Assembly (NCBI GenBank): GCA_015057955.1 | Contig: SVDE01000014.1 | Span: 1 to 34,592 of the forward strand | Length of the DNA stretch: 34,592 nt | Direction: 5' to 3' | From: Lachnospiraceae bacterium | GTDB taxonomy: Bacteria > Bacillota > Clostridia > Lachnospirales > Lachnospiraceae | Part shown: positions 8,418 to 16,197 of the stretch, piece after piece | Layout: each line of letters starts with the position of its first letter | Numbering within the stretch: position 1 is the stretch's first letter | Made by a program: the position numbers and the translations under genes | The notes under the pieces: model-generated | Told to the model about the DNA's origin: nothing | What the model saw: the letters and a program-made list of their open reading frames with translations, nothing else | Databases searched by the model: none

Positions 8418-9421
8418 AGATACTGCTTACGATAAGAAACAGAATAGAGACAGTTTTTAACCGGTTCCCAATGGCTCTGAGATTTGTTCTGCGGCTGCTG
8501 ATCAGTTTCTTTGTGCTTCTTGCGGTAAGAAACGGCCTGGGGTATAACGCCCTGCTCTCACATCTCTGGTTCGTGATCGCTTTTTCGGTGGTATGCGCAT
8601 TCATACCGGTCAGGGTGCTGCCTCTGGTATTAGGTGCATATACCGCGGTGCAGATAGTATCACTTTCGGTAGGGGTTGCAGTGACGGCATTTATCATCAT
8701 GGTGATCATTTACCTTATGTATCTGAGGCTCAATGCCAGATACGGATACGTGCTGCTGCTGATGATGCTGGCATGTGTGCTCAGGATACCTCTTGTCATA
8801 CCTCTGGTGCTTGCTGTATCCATGCCGATGAGTTCGATCGCTGTTGTGATAAGCGGATGCATCGTTTATTACATGCTCCACTACATAAGCATAAATTCAG
8901 CCGTGATCACAGGATATACCGAATCCGGAGAACTGGCCACTGCGTCAGTTTTCATAAACGGACTGCTGACATACAAGGAATTTGTTTATACATTGATACT
9001 GCTGGCCCTGGTATTTTTCATTGTATATTTTGTTAAGAAGATAAACATGAACAGGGCAAATGACATGGCGGTGGCTATCGGTGCCGGCGCGTATGTCATA
9101 ATGGCGCTTATAACACATGTCATACTTAGCTCACTCACATTCCAGAGGCTGAGGACGATCCTGATCGGAACAGCGGTTGCCCTCGTACTGGCATTGCTGG
9201 CTGAAAACATTATTATGCCTGTTGATTTCAGCAAGGCAGAACTTCTGGAATTTGACGATGAGGAATATCATTATTATGTAAGGGCTGTCCCGAAGGTTGC
9301 GCTTGACAGGGAAAATGTGCGCATCACCAGGATCAGCGGCAGGAAAAAAGCACCGGTGGCAAAAAAAACTGAACAGACATCTAGAAAAGACGCCGCACCG
9401 GCGGCTGAAGGGAGGAAGTAA
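8414..9421 (+). CDS. Polytopic membrane protein of unknown function upstream of cdaA
   Basis: I do not recognise the family. The 335-residue product has about ten hydrophobic segments between residues 20 and 270, including LRFVLRLLISFFVLLAV, FVYTLILLALVFFIVYF and LRTILIGTAVALVLALLAE. A hydrophilic tail of about 65 residues follows, starting acidic (LLEFDDEEYHYYVRAVPK) and ending lysine/alanine-rich (GRKKAPVAKKTEQTSRKD). The start overlaps the upstream stop as ATGA. It ends two bases before the cdaA GTG, so coupling to c-di-AMP synthesis or to the upstream lipid-type enzymes is plausible. A transporter or flippase role would fit the topology, but nothing in the sequence proves it. Confidence 0.72.
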   Translation: MKILLTIRNRIETVFNRFPMALRFVLRLLISFFVLLAVRNGLGYNALLSHLWFVIAFSVVCAFIPVRVLPLVLGAYTAVQIVSLSVGVAVTAFIIMVIIYLMYLRLNARYGYVLLLMMLACVLRIPLVIPLVLAVSMPMSSIAVVISGCIVYYMLHYISINSAVITGYTESGELATASVFINGLLTYKEFVYTLILLALVFFIVYFVKKINMNRANDMAVAIGAGAYVIMALITHVILSSLTFQRLRTILIGTAVALVLALLAENIIMPVDFSKAELLEFDDEEYHYYVRAVPKVALDRENVRITRISGRKKAPVAKKTEQTSRKDAAPAAEGRK

Positions 9422-9423
9422 AC

Positions 9424-10320
9424 GTGAGCAGTATATGGCATACACTTGTTTCATATATAAGGCAGTATTTCTCGATAACTTCGATATCTGTGAGCGATAT
9501 TATTGAGATGCTGATAATCGCGTTCCTCTTTTATGAGATCATGCTGTGGTTCAAGAAGACCAGGGCGTGGGCTCTGTTCAAGGGCATAGTGATCATCCTG
9601 GTCATAGTCCTGGCGGCAGCGGTACTCCAGTTCAATACTATCCTCTGGATCGCGAGTAAAACGGTCGGGGTAGGCTTGATCGGTATCATTATCATATTCC
9701 AGCCTGAATTGAGGCGTGCTCTCGAACAGCTCGGAAAAGGAAAACTCTACCGTAAGATACTGGGCGTTGGCAGGGACAAGATCAGGATATCTGACAGGGA
9801 CATTGATGAGATCCTGGAAGCGGTAAGGGTAATGAGCGATGCCCATACCGGCGCCCTCATCTGCCTTGAAAAGGACATCGGCCTCGGTGAATATGAAAAT
9901 ACAGGAATAAAACTGGATAGTGACATATCCAGGCAGCTGATAATAAATATATTTGAAAATAAGACTCCGCTTCATGACGGTGCGATCATCATACGCGATG
10001 ACAAGATCGTTGCGGCGACATGTTATCTGCCCATGTCTGAAAACCTGTCGCTCAACAAGCAGTACGGGACCAGGCACAGGGCTGCGGTCGGCCTGAGCGA
10101 AGTCACAGATGCTATGACGATCGTTGTATCTGAGGAGACGGGAGACATATCGATCGCGATGGCAGGCGAACTGGAAGAAAAGGTCAGCGTGACTGATCTT
10201 AAGAACCGTCTGCTCACATACCAGAAGTCCGGGATTGACAGCGGACTGATCAGCAAAATAAAGAAAGGAGCCGGCACTGATGAAATTCAAACAGTTAGTT
10301 CAGAAGTGGATAATAAATAA
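9424..10320 (+). CDS. cdaA: CdaA, membrane-bound diadenylate cyclase (c-di-AMP synthase)
   Basis: The 298-residue protein condenses two ATP into c-di-AMP, the Gram-positive second messenger for potassium, osmotic and cell-wall balance. The N-terminus holds three membrane helices (about 25-90). The DisA_N catalytic domain follows, with the DGA motif at 185-187 (PLHDGAIIIRDDKI) and RHR at 217-219 (YGTRHRAAVGLSE), both required for activity. The GTG start is preceded by GGGAGGAAG. The 3' end overlaps cdaR by 41 bases. The usual partner glmM is not next in line; galE follows cdaR instead. Confidence 0.95.
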   Translation: MSSIWHTLVSYIRQYFSITSISVSDIIEMLIIAFLFYEIMLWFKKTRAWALFKGIVIILVIVLAAAVLQFNTILWIASKTVGVGLIGIIIIFQPELRRALEQLGKGKLYRKILGVGRDKIRISDRDIDEILEAVRVMSDAHTGALICLEKDIGLGEYENTGIKLDSDISRQLIINIFENKTPLHDGAIIIRDDKIVAATCYLPMSENLSLNKQYGTRHRAAVGLSEVTDAMTIVVSEETGDISIAMAGELEEKVSVTDLKNRLLTYQKSGIDSGLISKIKKGAGTDEIQTVSSEVDNK

Positions 10321-11353
10321 CTGGCAATACAAACTGCTGGCTCTTGTATTTGCGTTTATACTCTGGCTGGTGATCGTAAATATCCAGGATCCGGAGATCA
10401 CAAGGACCATTTACGGAATACCGGTAGTAAGTGAGAATGTTGAAGCTCTTGAGGGCGATGATTATGTGTGGTCGATAGCTTCAGGCGAGACTGCCACGGT
10501 AGTCGTAACCGGAAAAAAGAGCATTGTCGGAGGTCTGACAGTAAATGATTTCTATGCATATGCGAACTATGAGGAGCTCTCGTTAACGCATGCCATTCCG
10601 ATCAAGGTCCAGCTCACGGGCAGCAAGACGGTTTACGCAAACGATGTCAGCATCAGAGTACAGACTACGAGCATGATACTTACGCTCGAAGATATCTCAA
10701 GCAAACTGATCCCTGTTGAGGTCGTGTATGTTGGCGACCTGCCTGAAGACAAGAGCATGGACTCGGTGACGGTTGATCCCAAAGAGATAGAAGTCAGGGC
10801 TCCGAGCAGCACGCTTGATACGATCACCAGGATAGAAGCTGTCATCAATACTGATGATGTAGCGAATGGAGTGACATTAAGGGCAACTCCTGTACTGTAT
10901 GACTACACCGGAAGCGTGGTGAGCATAGGCGTTGATGACATATCAACGAACTGCAGCGAAGTATTGGTGTCTTTTGAAATAAGCAGCATTAAGACGGTTG
11001 AACTGAGGGCAGGTACTTCCGGCACGCCGGCGGAAGGATATGAAGTAGGCAACATCTCATACTCATTTGATTCTGTGGTGCTGAAGGGCAGCGAAGAAGC
11101 TCTGGAAGGCCTGGACTACATAAGGATACCAAACTCAAGGGTTTCCCTTGCAGGCGCGAAAGAAGATGTAGTGGTAAAGGTTGATATCACCGAATATCTT
11201 CCTGAGGGAGTAGAGATATTTGACAATAACATAAACGTGGTGATAACAGTAAGGATAAGGGAGAAACCGACAGAGACCACTACGGCCGAGACTACATCGG
11301 AGACGGTGGCAGCAGATGCTGCGGCGCAGGAGACCACGTCTGCCCAGCCCTGA
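10280..11353 (+). CDS. cdaR: CdaR, YbbR-domain regulator of CdaA
   Basis: The 357-residue protein has one N-terminal membrane helix (about 17-36, LLALVFAFILWLVIVNI) followed by repeated YbbR beta-domains (for example TSMILTLEDISSKLIPVEV). This is the layout of the extracytoplasmic CdaR that binds and modulates CdaA. The C-terminus is a threonine/alanine/glutamate-rich low-complexity tail (from about 332, PTETTTAETTSE), probably a disordered spacer. The ATG lies within the cdaA coding region with AAAGGAG upstream, indicating coupled translation. The family call is firm. The effect on the cyclase is known from B. subtilis and Listeria and is transferred here by homology. Confidence 0.9.
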   Translation: MKFKQLVQKWIINNWQYKLLALVFAFILWLVIVNIQDPEITRTIYGIPVVSENVEALEGDDYVWSIASGETATVVVTGKKSIVGGLTVNDFYAYANYEELSLTHAIPIKVQLTGSKTVYANDVSIRVQTTSMILTLEDISSKLIPVEVVYVGDLPEDKSMDSVTVDPKEIEVRAPSSTLDTITRIEAVINTDDVANGVTLRATPVLYDYTGSVVSIGVDDISTNCSEVLVSFEISSIKTVELRAGTSGTPAEGYEVGNISYSFDSVVLKGSEEALEGLDYIRIPNSRVSLAGAKEDVVVKVDITEYLPEGVEIFDNNINVVITVRIREKPTETTTAETTSETVAADAAAQETTSAQP

Positions 11354-11371
11354 AAAGAAAGGATACGCATT

Positions 11372-12385
11372 TTGAAAGTATTAGTTACCGGCGGAACCGG
11401 TTTTATAGGAAGTCATACACTTGTTGAGCTCATTGAAGCAGGCCATGATGTTGTAGTGGTTGACAATCTGGTCAACTCTTCAGCTGAATCTCTGAACAGG
11501 GTCGCACAGATCACAGGGACAGAGCCGGTATTCTATGAGGGAGACATAAGAGATCAGAACCTGCTCCTTGACATATTCGGAAAAGAAGCCCCTGAAGCGG
11601 TCATTCATTTCGCGGGACTGAAGGCAGTTGGCGAATCCTCCTCAAAACCGCTTGAATACTACGACAACAACATAGCCGGAACGATCACTCTCTTAAAAGC
11701 CATGAAAGAGAGCGGATGTAAGAACATCATATTTTCTTCATCCGCGACAGTATATGGAAAACCTGAAAGTGTTCCCATCAGAGAGGACTTCAAGGTTGGT
11801 GAGGTGACCAATCCCTACGGAAGGACCAAGCTCATGATAGAGCAGATACTTCAGGATATCTATGCTGCTGACAACAGCTGGAATGTCATCCTGCTCAGGT
11901 ATTTTAATCCCATAGGAGCTCATAAGAGCGGCCTGATGGGAGAGGATCCCCAGGGTATCCCCAACAATCTGCTCCCGTATATCGCAAAGGTTGCTGTCGG
12001 TCAGCTTGATCATATAAATGTATTCGGAAATGATTATGATACCAAGGACGGAACAGGCGTAAGGGACTATATCCATGTAGTGGATCTTGCTTACGGCCAT
12101 GTGAAGGCGCTTGAAAAGATAAGCGAAGCTCCGGGACTTAAGATATATAACCTCGGAACGGGCAACGGTTACAGTGTGCTCGAGATGATCAGGGCGTTCA
12201 GCAAGGCATGCGGAAGGGATCTTCCTTATGTAATCGCGGACAGGCGCCCGGGTGACATTGACGTATGCTATGCGGATCCGGCGCTGGCTAAGAAGGAACT
12301 TGGCTGGGAAGCTAAACGCGGCATTGAGGAAATGTGCGAAGATGCCTGGAGATGGCAGAGCAATAACCCTACAGGTTACAGATAA
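11372..12385 (+). CDS. galE: GalE, UDP-glucose 4-epimerase
   Basis: The 337-residue extended SDR interconverts UDP-glucose and UDP-galactose with bound NAD. The NAD loop GGTGFIG is at 7-13. The catalytic S124 lies in FSSSATVYG, and Y149 and K153 lie in NPYGRTK. The GalE-specific substrate region NPIGAHKSGLMGEDPQGIPN is present. The TTG start has AAAGGA eight bases upstream and gives the expected N-terminus. It lies 18 bases after cdaR and overlaps the following sugar transferase by one base (TAATG). This suggests it supplies UDP-galactose (or UDP-GalNAc) for that priming enzyme. Confidence 0.94.
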   Translation: MKVLVTGGTGFIGSHTLVELIEAGHDVVVVDNLVNSSAESLNRVAQITGTEPVFYEGDIRDQNLLLDIFGKEAPEAVIHFAGLKAVGESSSKPLEYYDNNIAGTITLLKAMKESGCKNIIFSSSATVYGKPESVPIREDFKVGEVTNPYGRTKLMIEQILQDIYAADNSWNVILLRYFNPIGAHKSGLMGEDPQGIPNNLLPYIAKVAVGQLDHINVFGNDYDTKDGTGVRDYIHVVDLAYGHVKALEKISEAPGLKIYNLGTGNGYSVLEMIRAFSKACGRDLPYVIADRRPGDIDVCYADPALAKKELGWEAKRGIEEMCEDAWRWQSNNPTGYR

Positions 12386-13737
12386 TGAAAAACAGAGATC
12401 AGTATAAGAGACTTACGGAATTCATAGAGGTTGCGTTTATTTTCGCGGTCTTTTCCGTGATATATCTTATCATCTGGACAACTTTATACCAGTACATGGC
12501 GGAGATACCGCTGTTCAGGAGGGGAAACTGGGCGATCGTTGCCTCATATCCTATCCTTCTTTTTGTGTTCGGAAAAGTATTCGGCGCGTTCAAGATGTCG
12601 AGCCGCAGGATAGACATCCTGTTCTCTCATGTTGCGACACACATAGTAGTAAACATCTTAAGCTACTTCATCATAGTACTTGCAACGCGTGTGTATGTTC
12701 CGGTATGGCCGCTGGCCGCCATGTTCATCGGAGAAGTAGTGCTGACCGGCATATGGATCATAGTTGCCAAAAAGATCAACCTGATCCTTTTCCCGACAAG
12801 GCGGATGCTCCTGATCCATGGAGATTATTCCTATAAAGATATAGTGTTCACGATAAACTCGAAAAGCGAGCGCTACATGGTCAAAGAGACCATCAGCTCA
12901 GATGAAGATATAGAAGTGATCAAACAGAGGATATCGGAATATGAATCGATACTAATTTCCGACATCCCGGCCCAGAGAAGGAACGATCTTGTAAAATACT
13001 GCTACGAGATAGGCAAGCGCGTATACATGCTGCCTAAGCTCTCCGATATCCTGATCAGGAGCGCGAGCGATGTCCATGTAGGCGATACCCAGATATTCCT
13101 TCTTAAGAATTACGGGCTTTCCGCAGAGCAGAAGTTCATAAAACGGGCGTTTGATATTGTGGTATCCGGGCTGATGATAGCTGTATCAAGTCCCGTCATG
13201 CTGATCATAGCCATACTTATTCATGCGGAAGACAAAGGTCCGGTGTTCTACAGGCAGGAGAGGCTTACCAGGGATGCGAAGGTCTTTAACATAATCAAGT
13301 TCAGGAGCATGAAAGTCGATGCCGAGAAGATGGGAGCGCAGCTTTCCCAGAAACATGACCCCAGAGTCACAAAAGTCGGCAAGATCTTAAGAGTGAGCCA
13401 TCTGGATGAGCTGCCTCAGCTGTTCAATGTGTTCAAGGGAGACATGTCCATGGTTGGACCGAGGCCGGAACGCCCTCAGATCATGAAGGAGTACATGGAA
13501 AATGTACCGGAATTTGTTTACCGCCTCAAGGTAAAGGGAGGGATCACAGGATACGCGCAGGTCTATGGCAAGTACAATACGACGCCTTATAACAAACTGC
13601 GGCTGGACCTCATATATATACAGAATTATTCACTGTGGCTGGACATCAAATGCTTTGTCTCAACGATCAAAGTTGTGTTCAGAAAAGAGACCTCCGAGGG
13701 GGTTGAAGACAGCCAGATCACTGCCATTAAAAAATAA
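12385..13737 (+). CDS. Undecaprenyl-phosphate sugar-1-phosphate transferase (polyprenyl glycosylphosphotransferase)
   Basis: The 450-residue protein has the two-part layout of WbaP/WcaJ-type priming transferases. Four N-terminal membrane helices (about 12-140) and a central soluble region are followed by a fifth hydrophobic segment near 257-282 (AFDIVVSGLMIAVSSPVMLI). The C-terminal catalytic domain has FYRQERLTRD, FNIIKFRSM, HLDELPQLFNVFKGDMSMVG and PRPERPQ. It loads a sugar phosphate onto undecaprenyl phosphate to start an exopolysaccharide or glycoconjugate unit. Its one-base overlap with galE suggests galactose or glucose as the sugar, but specificity cannot be read. No other glycosyltransferase or wzx/wzy gene is nearby, so the rest of that pathway must lie elsewhere. 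Confidence 0.92.
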   Translation: MKNRDQYKRLTEFIEVAFIFAVFSVIYLIIWTTLYQYMAEIPLFRRGNWAIVASYPILLFVFGKVFGAFKMSSRRIDILFSHVATHIVVNILSYFIIVLATRVYVPVWPLAAMFIGEVVLTGIWIIVAKKINLILFPTRRMLLIHGDYSYKDIVFTINSKSERYMVKETISSDEDIEVIKQRISEYESILISDIPAQRRNDLVKYCYEIGKRVYMLPKLSDILIRSASDVHVGDTQIFLLKNYGLSAEQKFIKRAFDIVVSGLMIAVSSPVMLIIAILIHAEDKGPVFYRQERLTRDAKVFNIIKFRSMKVDAEKMGAQLSQKHDPRVTKVGKILRVSHLDELPQLFNVFKGDMSMVGPRPERPQIMKEYMENVPEFVYRLKVKGGITGYAQVYGKYNTTPYNKLRLDLIYIQNYSLWLDIKCFVSTIKVVFRKETSEGVEDSQITAIKK

Positions 13738-13766
13738 TTGACTTATGTATTGCCGTGTGATATATT
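13738..13766 (+). promoter_or_regulatory. Sigma-A type promoter of rpmG-secE-nusG-rplKA
   Basis: TTGACT, a 17-base spacer and TATATT are visible. The -35 box begins on the base right after the stop codon of the sugar-transferase gene. Transcription should start near 13773, giving an rpmG leader of about 120 bases. Confidence 0.75.
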
Positions 13767-13774
13767 CGTATGGC

Positions 13775-13798
13775 AAGAGCGAAAAAACTCTTTTTTTT
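13775..13798 (+). terminator. Possible weak terminator hairpin for the upstream operon
   Basis: AAGAG, an eight-base A-rich loop and CTCTT are followed by a run of eight Ts. The stem is only five pairs, so efficiency is doubtful. It would end transcripts coming from the galE side, and it sits right at the predicted start of the rpmG transcript. Confidence 0.4.
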
Positions 13799-13893
13799 GT
13801 GCTTTAAATTTTAAATTTATGCTCCGGACGCGGGGTCCCTCAGGCACAGAAAAGCGTGTTATTTCTACTAAATATTATAAGGAGGGATTTTTT

Positions 13894-14043
13894 GTGAGAA
13901 CAAGGATCACATTAGCATGCACAGAGTGCAAGCAGAGAAACTACAACACAACAAAAGACAAGAAAACTCATCCGGACAGAATGGAGACAATGAAGTACTG
14001 CAAGTTCTGCCGTAAGCATACAATGCATAAGGAGACAAAATAA
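13894..14043 (+). CDS. rpmG: Ribosomal protein L33 (RpmG), zinc-ribbon type
   Basis: The real gene starts at a GTG, with GGAGG eight bases upstream, inside a longer ORF that the track begins at 13738. It encodes 49 residues, [18 protein letters not shown] onward, the standard L33 length. Cysteine pairs CTEC (9-12) and CKFC (36-39) show it is the zinc-binding (C+) form of this large-subunit protein. The upstream part of the long ORF overlaps a promoter and is not protein-like. It heads the rpmG-secE-nusG group, a conserved Firmicutes order. Confidence 0.95.
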   Translation: MRTRITLACTECKQRNYNTTKDKKTHPDRMETMKYCKFCRKHTMHKETK

Positions 14044-14046
14044 TCC

Positions 14047-14247
14047 ATGTCTGATACAGCTGCTTCAAAGAATAATAAAAAGGGCTTTTTCGAGAACGTG
14101 AAGCGTGAGTTCAAGAAGATCATCTGGCCGGACAAACAGTCTGCTTTCAGACAGGCCGTGCTCATCATCATCACGACTATCATTCTCGGTGTTCTTATCA
14201 AGTTACTGGATACAGGCATTCAGGCGCTTATCGGCCTGATAGCTTAA
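14047..14247 (+). CDS. secE: SecE, preprotein translocase subunit
   Basis: The 66-residue small translocase subunit has a lysine-rich cytoplasmic start (KNNKKGFFENVKREFKKI), the conserved IWPDKQS stretch and a single membrane helix (AVLIIITTIILGVLIKLL). It clamps SecY in the Sec channel of the inner membrane. It begins three bases after rpmG, and AAGGAG lies about 12 bases upstream. Its place directly before nusG is conserved across bacteria and supports the call. Confidence 0.95.
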   Translation: MSDTAASKNNKKGFFENVKREFKKIIWPDKQSAFRQAVLIIITTIILGVLIKLLDTGIQALIGLIA

Positions 14248-14260
14248 TTAAGGAGTTTAT

Positions 14261-14779
14261 ATGGCTGAAGGAGCAAACTGGTATGTAATACATACCTATT
14301 CCGGATATGAGAATAAGGTTAAGGCCAACCTGGAAAAGACAATAGAGAACAGAAAACTTCAGGATCAGATATTTGAAGTTGCGGTGCCGGTACATGATGT
14401 GATCGAGATCAAGAACGGAACACGCAAGCAGGTCCAGAAGAAGCAGTTCCCCGGATATGTTCTTGTAAATATGATCATGAATGACAACACCTGGTATGTT
14501 GTCCGTAATACAAGAGGCGTAACAGGATTTGTCGGACCGGGATCCAAACCCGTTCCGCTTTCCGAAGAGGAGATCAAGCCGCTCATCTCTGCAGGCGAGC
14601 AGATCATGATCTCATTCGAGGTCGGCGACGTTGTAACAGTTGTCAGCGGAGTCTGGGAAGGAACCATAGGCAAGGTCCTCACCGTAAATGAGAACAAACA
14701 GACCGTCACCATCAAGGTAGACATGTTCGGAAGAGAAACACCTGTTGATATCAGTTTTATGGATATCAAGAAATTATAA
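14261..14779 (+). CDS. nusG: NusG, transcription elongation/termination factor
   Basis: The 172-residue protein has the NGN domain (WYVIHTYSGYENKVKANL, KKQFPGYVLVNM, TRGVTGFVG) and a C-terminal KOW domain (FEVGDVVTVVSGVWEGTIGK). It binds RNA polymerase and links it to Rho or the ribosome. AAGGAG sits at proper spacing before the ATG. It lies 13 bases after secE and 20 bases before rplK in the usual order. Confidence 0.97.
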   Translation: MAEGANWYVIHTYSGYENKVKANLEKTIENRKLQDQIFEVAVPVHDVIEIKNGTRKQVQKKQFPGYVLVNMIMNDNTWYVVRNTRGVTGFVGPGSKPVPLSEEEIKPLISAGEQIMISFEVGDVVTVVSGVWEGTIGKVLTVNENKQTVTIKVDMFGRETPVDISFMDIKKL

Positions 14780-14799
14780 AGTAAGAAAGGAAGATTACC

Positions 14800-15225
14800 A
14801 TGGCAAAGAAGATCGATGGTTATATCAAATTACAGATAGAGGCAGGAAAGGCAACACCGGCACCGCCTGTAGGACCTGCTCTTGGTCAGAAGGGTGTTAA
14901 TATCGTACAGTTCACAAAGGAGTTCAATGCCAGAACAGCTGATCAGGCAGGAATGATCATCCCTGTTGTCATCACTGTTTACGCTGACAAGAGCTTCACA
15001 TTCATCACAAAGACACCCCCGGCTCCGATCCTCATCAAGAAGGCTTGCAAGATCGAGTCAGGATCAGGACAGCCCAACAAGAAGAAAGTTGCTACTATCT
15101 CCAAGGCTGATCTTCAGAAGATCGCAGAGACAAAGATGCCGGATCTTAACGCCGGAAGCCTTGAGGCAGCAATGAGCATGATCGCAGGAACCTGCAGATC
15201 CATGGGTGTTGTTGTAGAGGAGTAA
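14800..15225 (+). CDS. rplK: Ribosomal protein L11 (RplK)
   Basis: The 141-residue protein is of standard length. It has the conserved N-terminal [20 protein letters not shown] and the C-terminal 23S-binding domain ([15 protein letters not shown]). It forms the GTPase-associated stalk base with L10 and L12. It is preceded by GAAAGGAAG and followed 78 bases later by rplA, with a likely L1 regulatory hairpin between them. Confidence 0.97.
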   Translation: MAKKIDGYIKLQIEAGKATPAPPVGPALGQKGVNIVQFTKEFNARTADQAGMIIPVVITVYADKSFTFITKTPPAPILIKKACKIESGSGQPNKKKVATISKADLQKIAETKMPDLNAGSLEAAMSMIAGTCRSMGVVVEE

Positions 15226-15258
15226 TATAAGCAAACAGGGCGGAAGCCTTGAAATAAA

Positions 15259-15289
15259 GTGGGAGAGCCGCATGGCTTGCCATTACCAC
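15259..15289 (+). promoter_or_regulatory. Putative L1-binding mRNA hairpin before rplA
   Basis: GTGG pairs with CCAC. Inside it, AGCC pairs with GGCT around a GCAT loop, leaving an unpaired GAG and an unpaired stretch that includes TTA. The hairpin ends one base before the rplA ribosome binding site. The pattern GTGGGAG, a stem, then ACCACAGGAGG resembles rplK-rplA spacers of other Firmicutes, as I recall them, where L1 represses its own translation. The fold was drawn by hand, not computed. Confidence 0.5.
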
Positions 15290-15303
15290 AGGAGGTATTT
15301 TAA

Positions 15304-16002
15304 ATGAAACGCGGAAAGAAGTATATTGAGAAAGCAGCTCAGGTAGAGCGCGGAACTCTTTACGATGTTGATGAGGCTATCGCACTCGTAAAGAAGAACG
15401 CAACAGCCAAGTTCAATGAGACTGTAGAAGTCCACATCAGGACCGGATGCGACGGACGTCGTGCCGATCAGATGATCAGAGGAGCAGTTGTTCTTCCCAA
15501 CGGAACAGGCAAGGAAGTCAGAGTCCTGGTATTCGCAAAAGGCGAGAAGGAAAAAGAAGCTCAGGAAGCCGGAGCTGATTTCGTAGGAGCAGAGGAACTC
15601 ATTCCGAAGATCCAGCATGAAAACTGGTTTGAGTATGACGTTATCGTTGCTACACCTGACATGATGGGTGTTGTAGGACGTCTCGGTAAGATCCTCGGAC
15701 CTAAAGGCCTCATGCCTAACCCCAAGGCAGGTACAGTAACAATGGATGTTGCAAAAGCTGTTAAGGAGCTTAAAGCAGGTAAGATCGAGTACAGACTTGA
15801 CAAGGCAAACATCGTACATTGCCCGATCGGAAAAGCAGCATTCACAGAGGATCAGCTTAAAGAGAACTTTAAGGCTCTGCTCGATGCCATCGTTAAGGCT
15901 AAACCCGCAGCTGTAAAGGGAACATATCTTAAGAGCATCACACTTGCATCTACAATGGGCCCCGGCGTCAAGCTGAATGCCCAGAAGATCATGAACGGCT
16001 GA
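15304..16002 (+). CDS. rplA: Ribosomal protein L1 (RplA)
   Basis: The 232-residue protein has the L1 signature region ([19 protein letters not shown]) and a normal N-terminus ([20 protein letters not shown]). It binds 23S rRNA at the mobile L1 stalk by the E site and typically represses its own mRNA. AGGAGG lies eight bases before the ATG. The gene ends shortly before a new promoter for the rplJ group. Confidence 0.97.
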   Translation: MKRGKKYIEKAAQVERGTLYDVDEAIALVKKNATAKFNETVEVHIRTGCDGRRADQMIRGAVVLPNGTGKEVRVLVFAKGEKEKEAQEAGADFVGAEELIPKIQHENWFEYDVIVATPDMMGVVGRLGKILGPKGLMPNPKAGTVTMDVAKAVKELKAGKIEYRLDKANIVHCPIGKAAFTEDQLKENFKALLDAIVKAKPAAVKGTYLKSITLASTMGPGVKLNAQKIMNG

Positions 16003-16015
16003 TCTTAATATAATG

Positions 16016-16044
16016 TTGACATTGACAATTTAATATGTTAGATT
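16016..16044 (+). promoter_or_regulatory. Promoter of the rplJ-rplL transcript
   Basis: TTGACA, a 17-base spacer and TAGATT place the transcript start at about 16051, exactly where the L10 leader begins. A second TTGACA directly follows the first. Confidence 0.65.
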
Positions 16045-16050
16045 TTCATT

Positions 16051-16153
16051 TGCCGAAGACAGTAGGTGCCCCCGGGCGTAACGTATAACAACCTACCGAG
16101 GAGATTTAAGAGAGTTCAACAGAACCCTCCCGTCTTTGGCGGGAGGGTTTTTT
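16051..16153 (+). ncRNA. L10 leader, autoregulatory mRNA element with terminator
   Basis: The sequence GCCGAAGACAGTAGGTGC, ACCTACCGAGG and the downstream terminator match the conserved ribosomal L10 leader of Firmicutes. GTAGGT pairs with ACCTAC to make the L10-binding arm. The first nine bases, GCCGAAGAC (16052-16060), can instead pair with GTCTTTGGC (16132-16140), which overlaps the terminator 5' arm and loop. That gives an antiterminator and a terminator that exclude each other. In the established model, excess L10-L12 complex promotes termination ahead of rplJ. Confidence 0.9.
16123..16153 (+). terminator. Regulated terminator of the L10 leader
   Basis: AACCCTCCCG and CGGGAGGGTT form a ten-pair stem with a seven-base loop, followed by TTTTT. 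It lies 44 bases before the rplJ start and is the off-state of the leader. Confidence 0.9.
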
Positions 16154-16197
16154 AATCCTCATGCGGCAGAAAATAAATACTACAAAGGAGGAGAGAC

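Noticed and set aside
9451-10290. 279-aa minus-strand ORF opposite cdaA
   Set aside because: cdaA on the plus strand has all catalytic motifs. The reverse ORF shows no family signature.
13738-13893. N-terminal extension of the L33 ORF
   Set aside because: It covers a promoter, a T run and leader structure. L33 is complete from the GTG at 13894 with a strong ribosome binding site.
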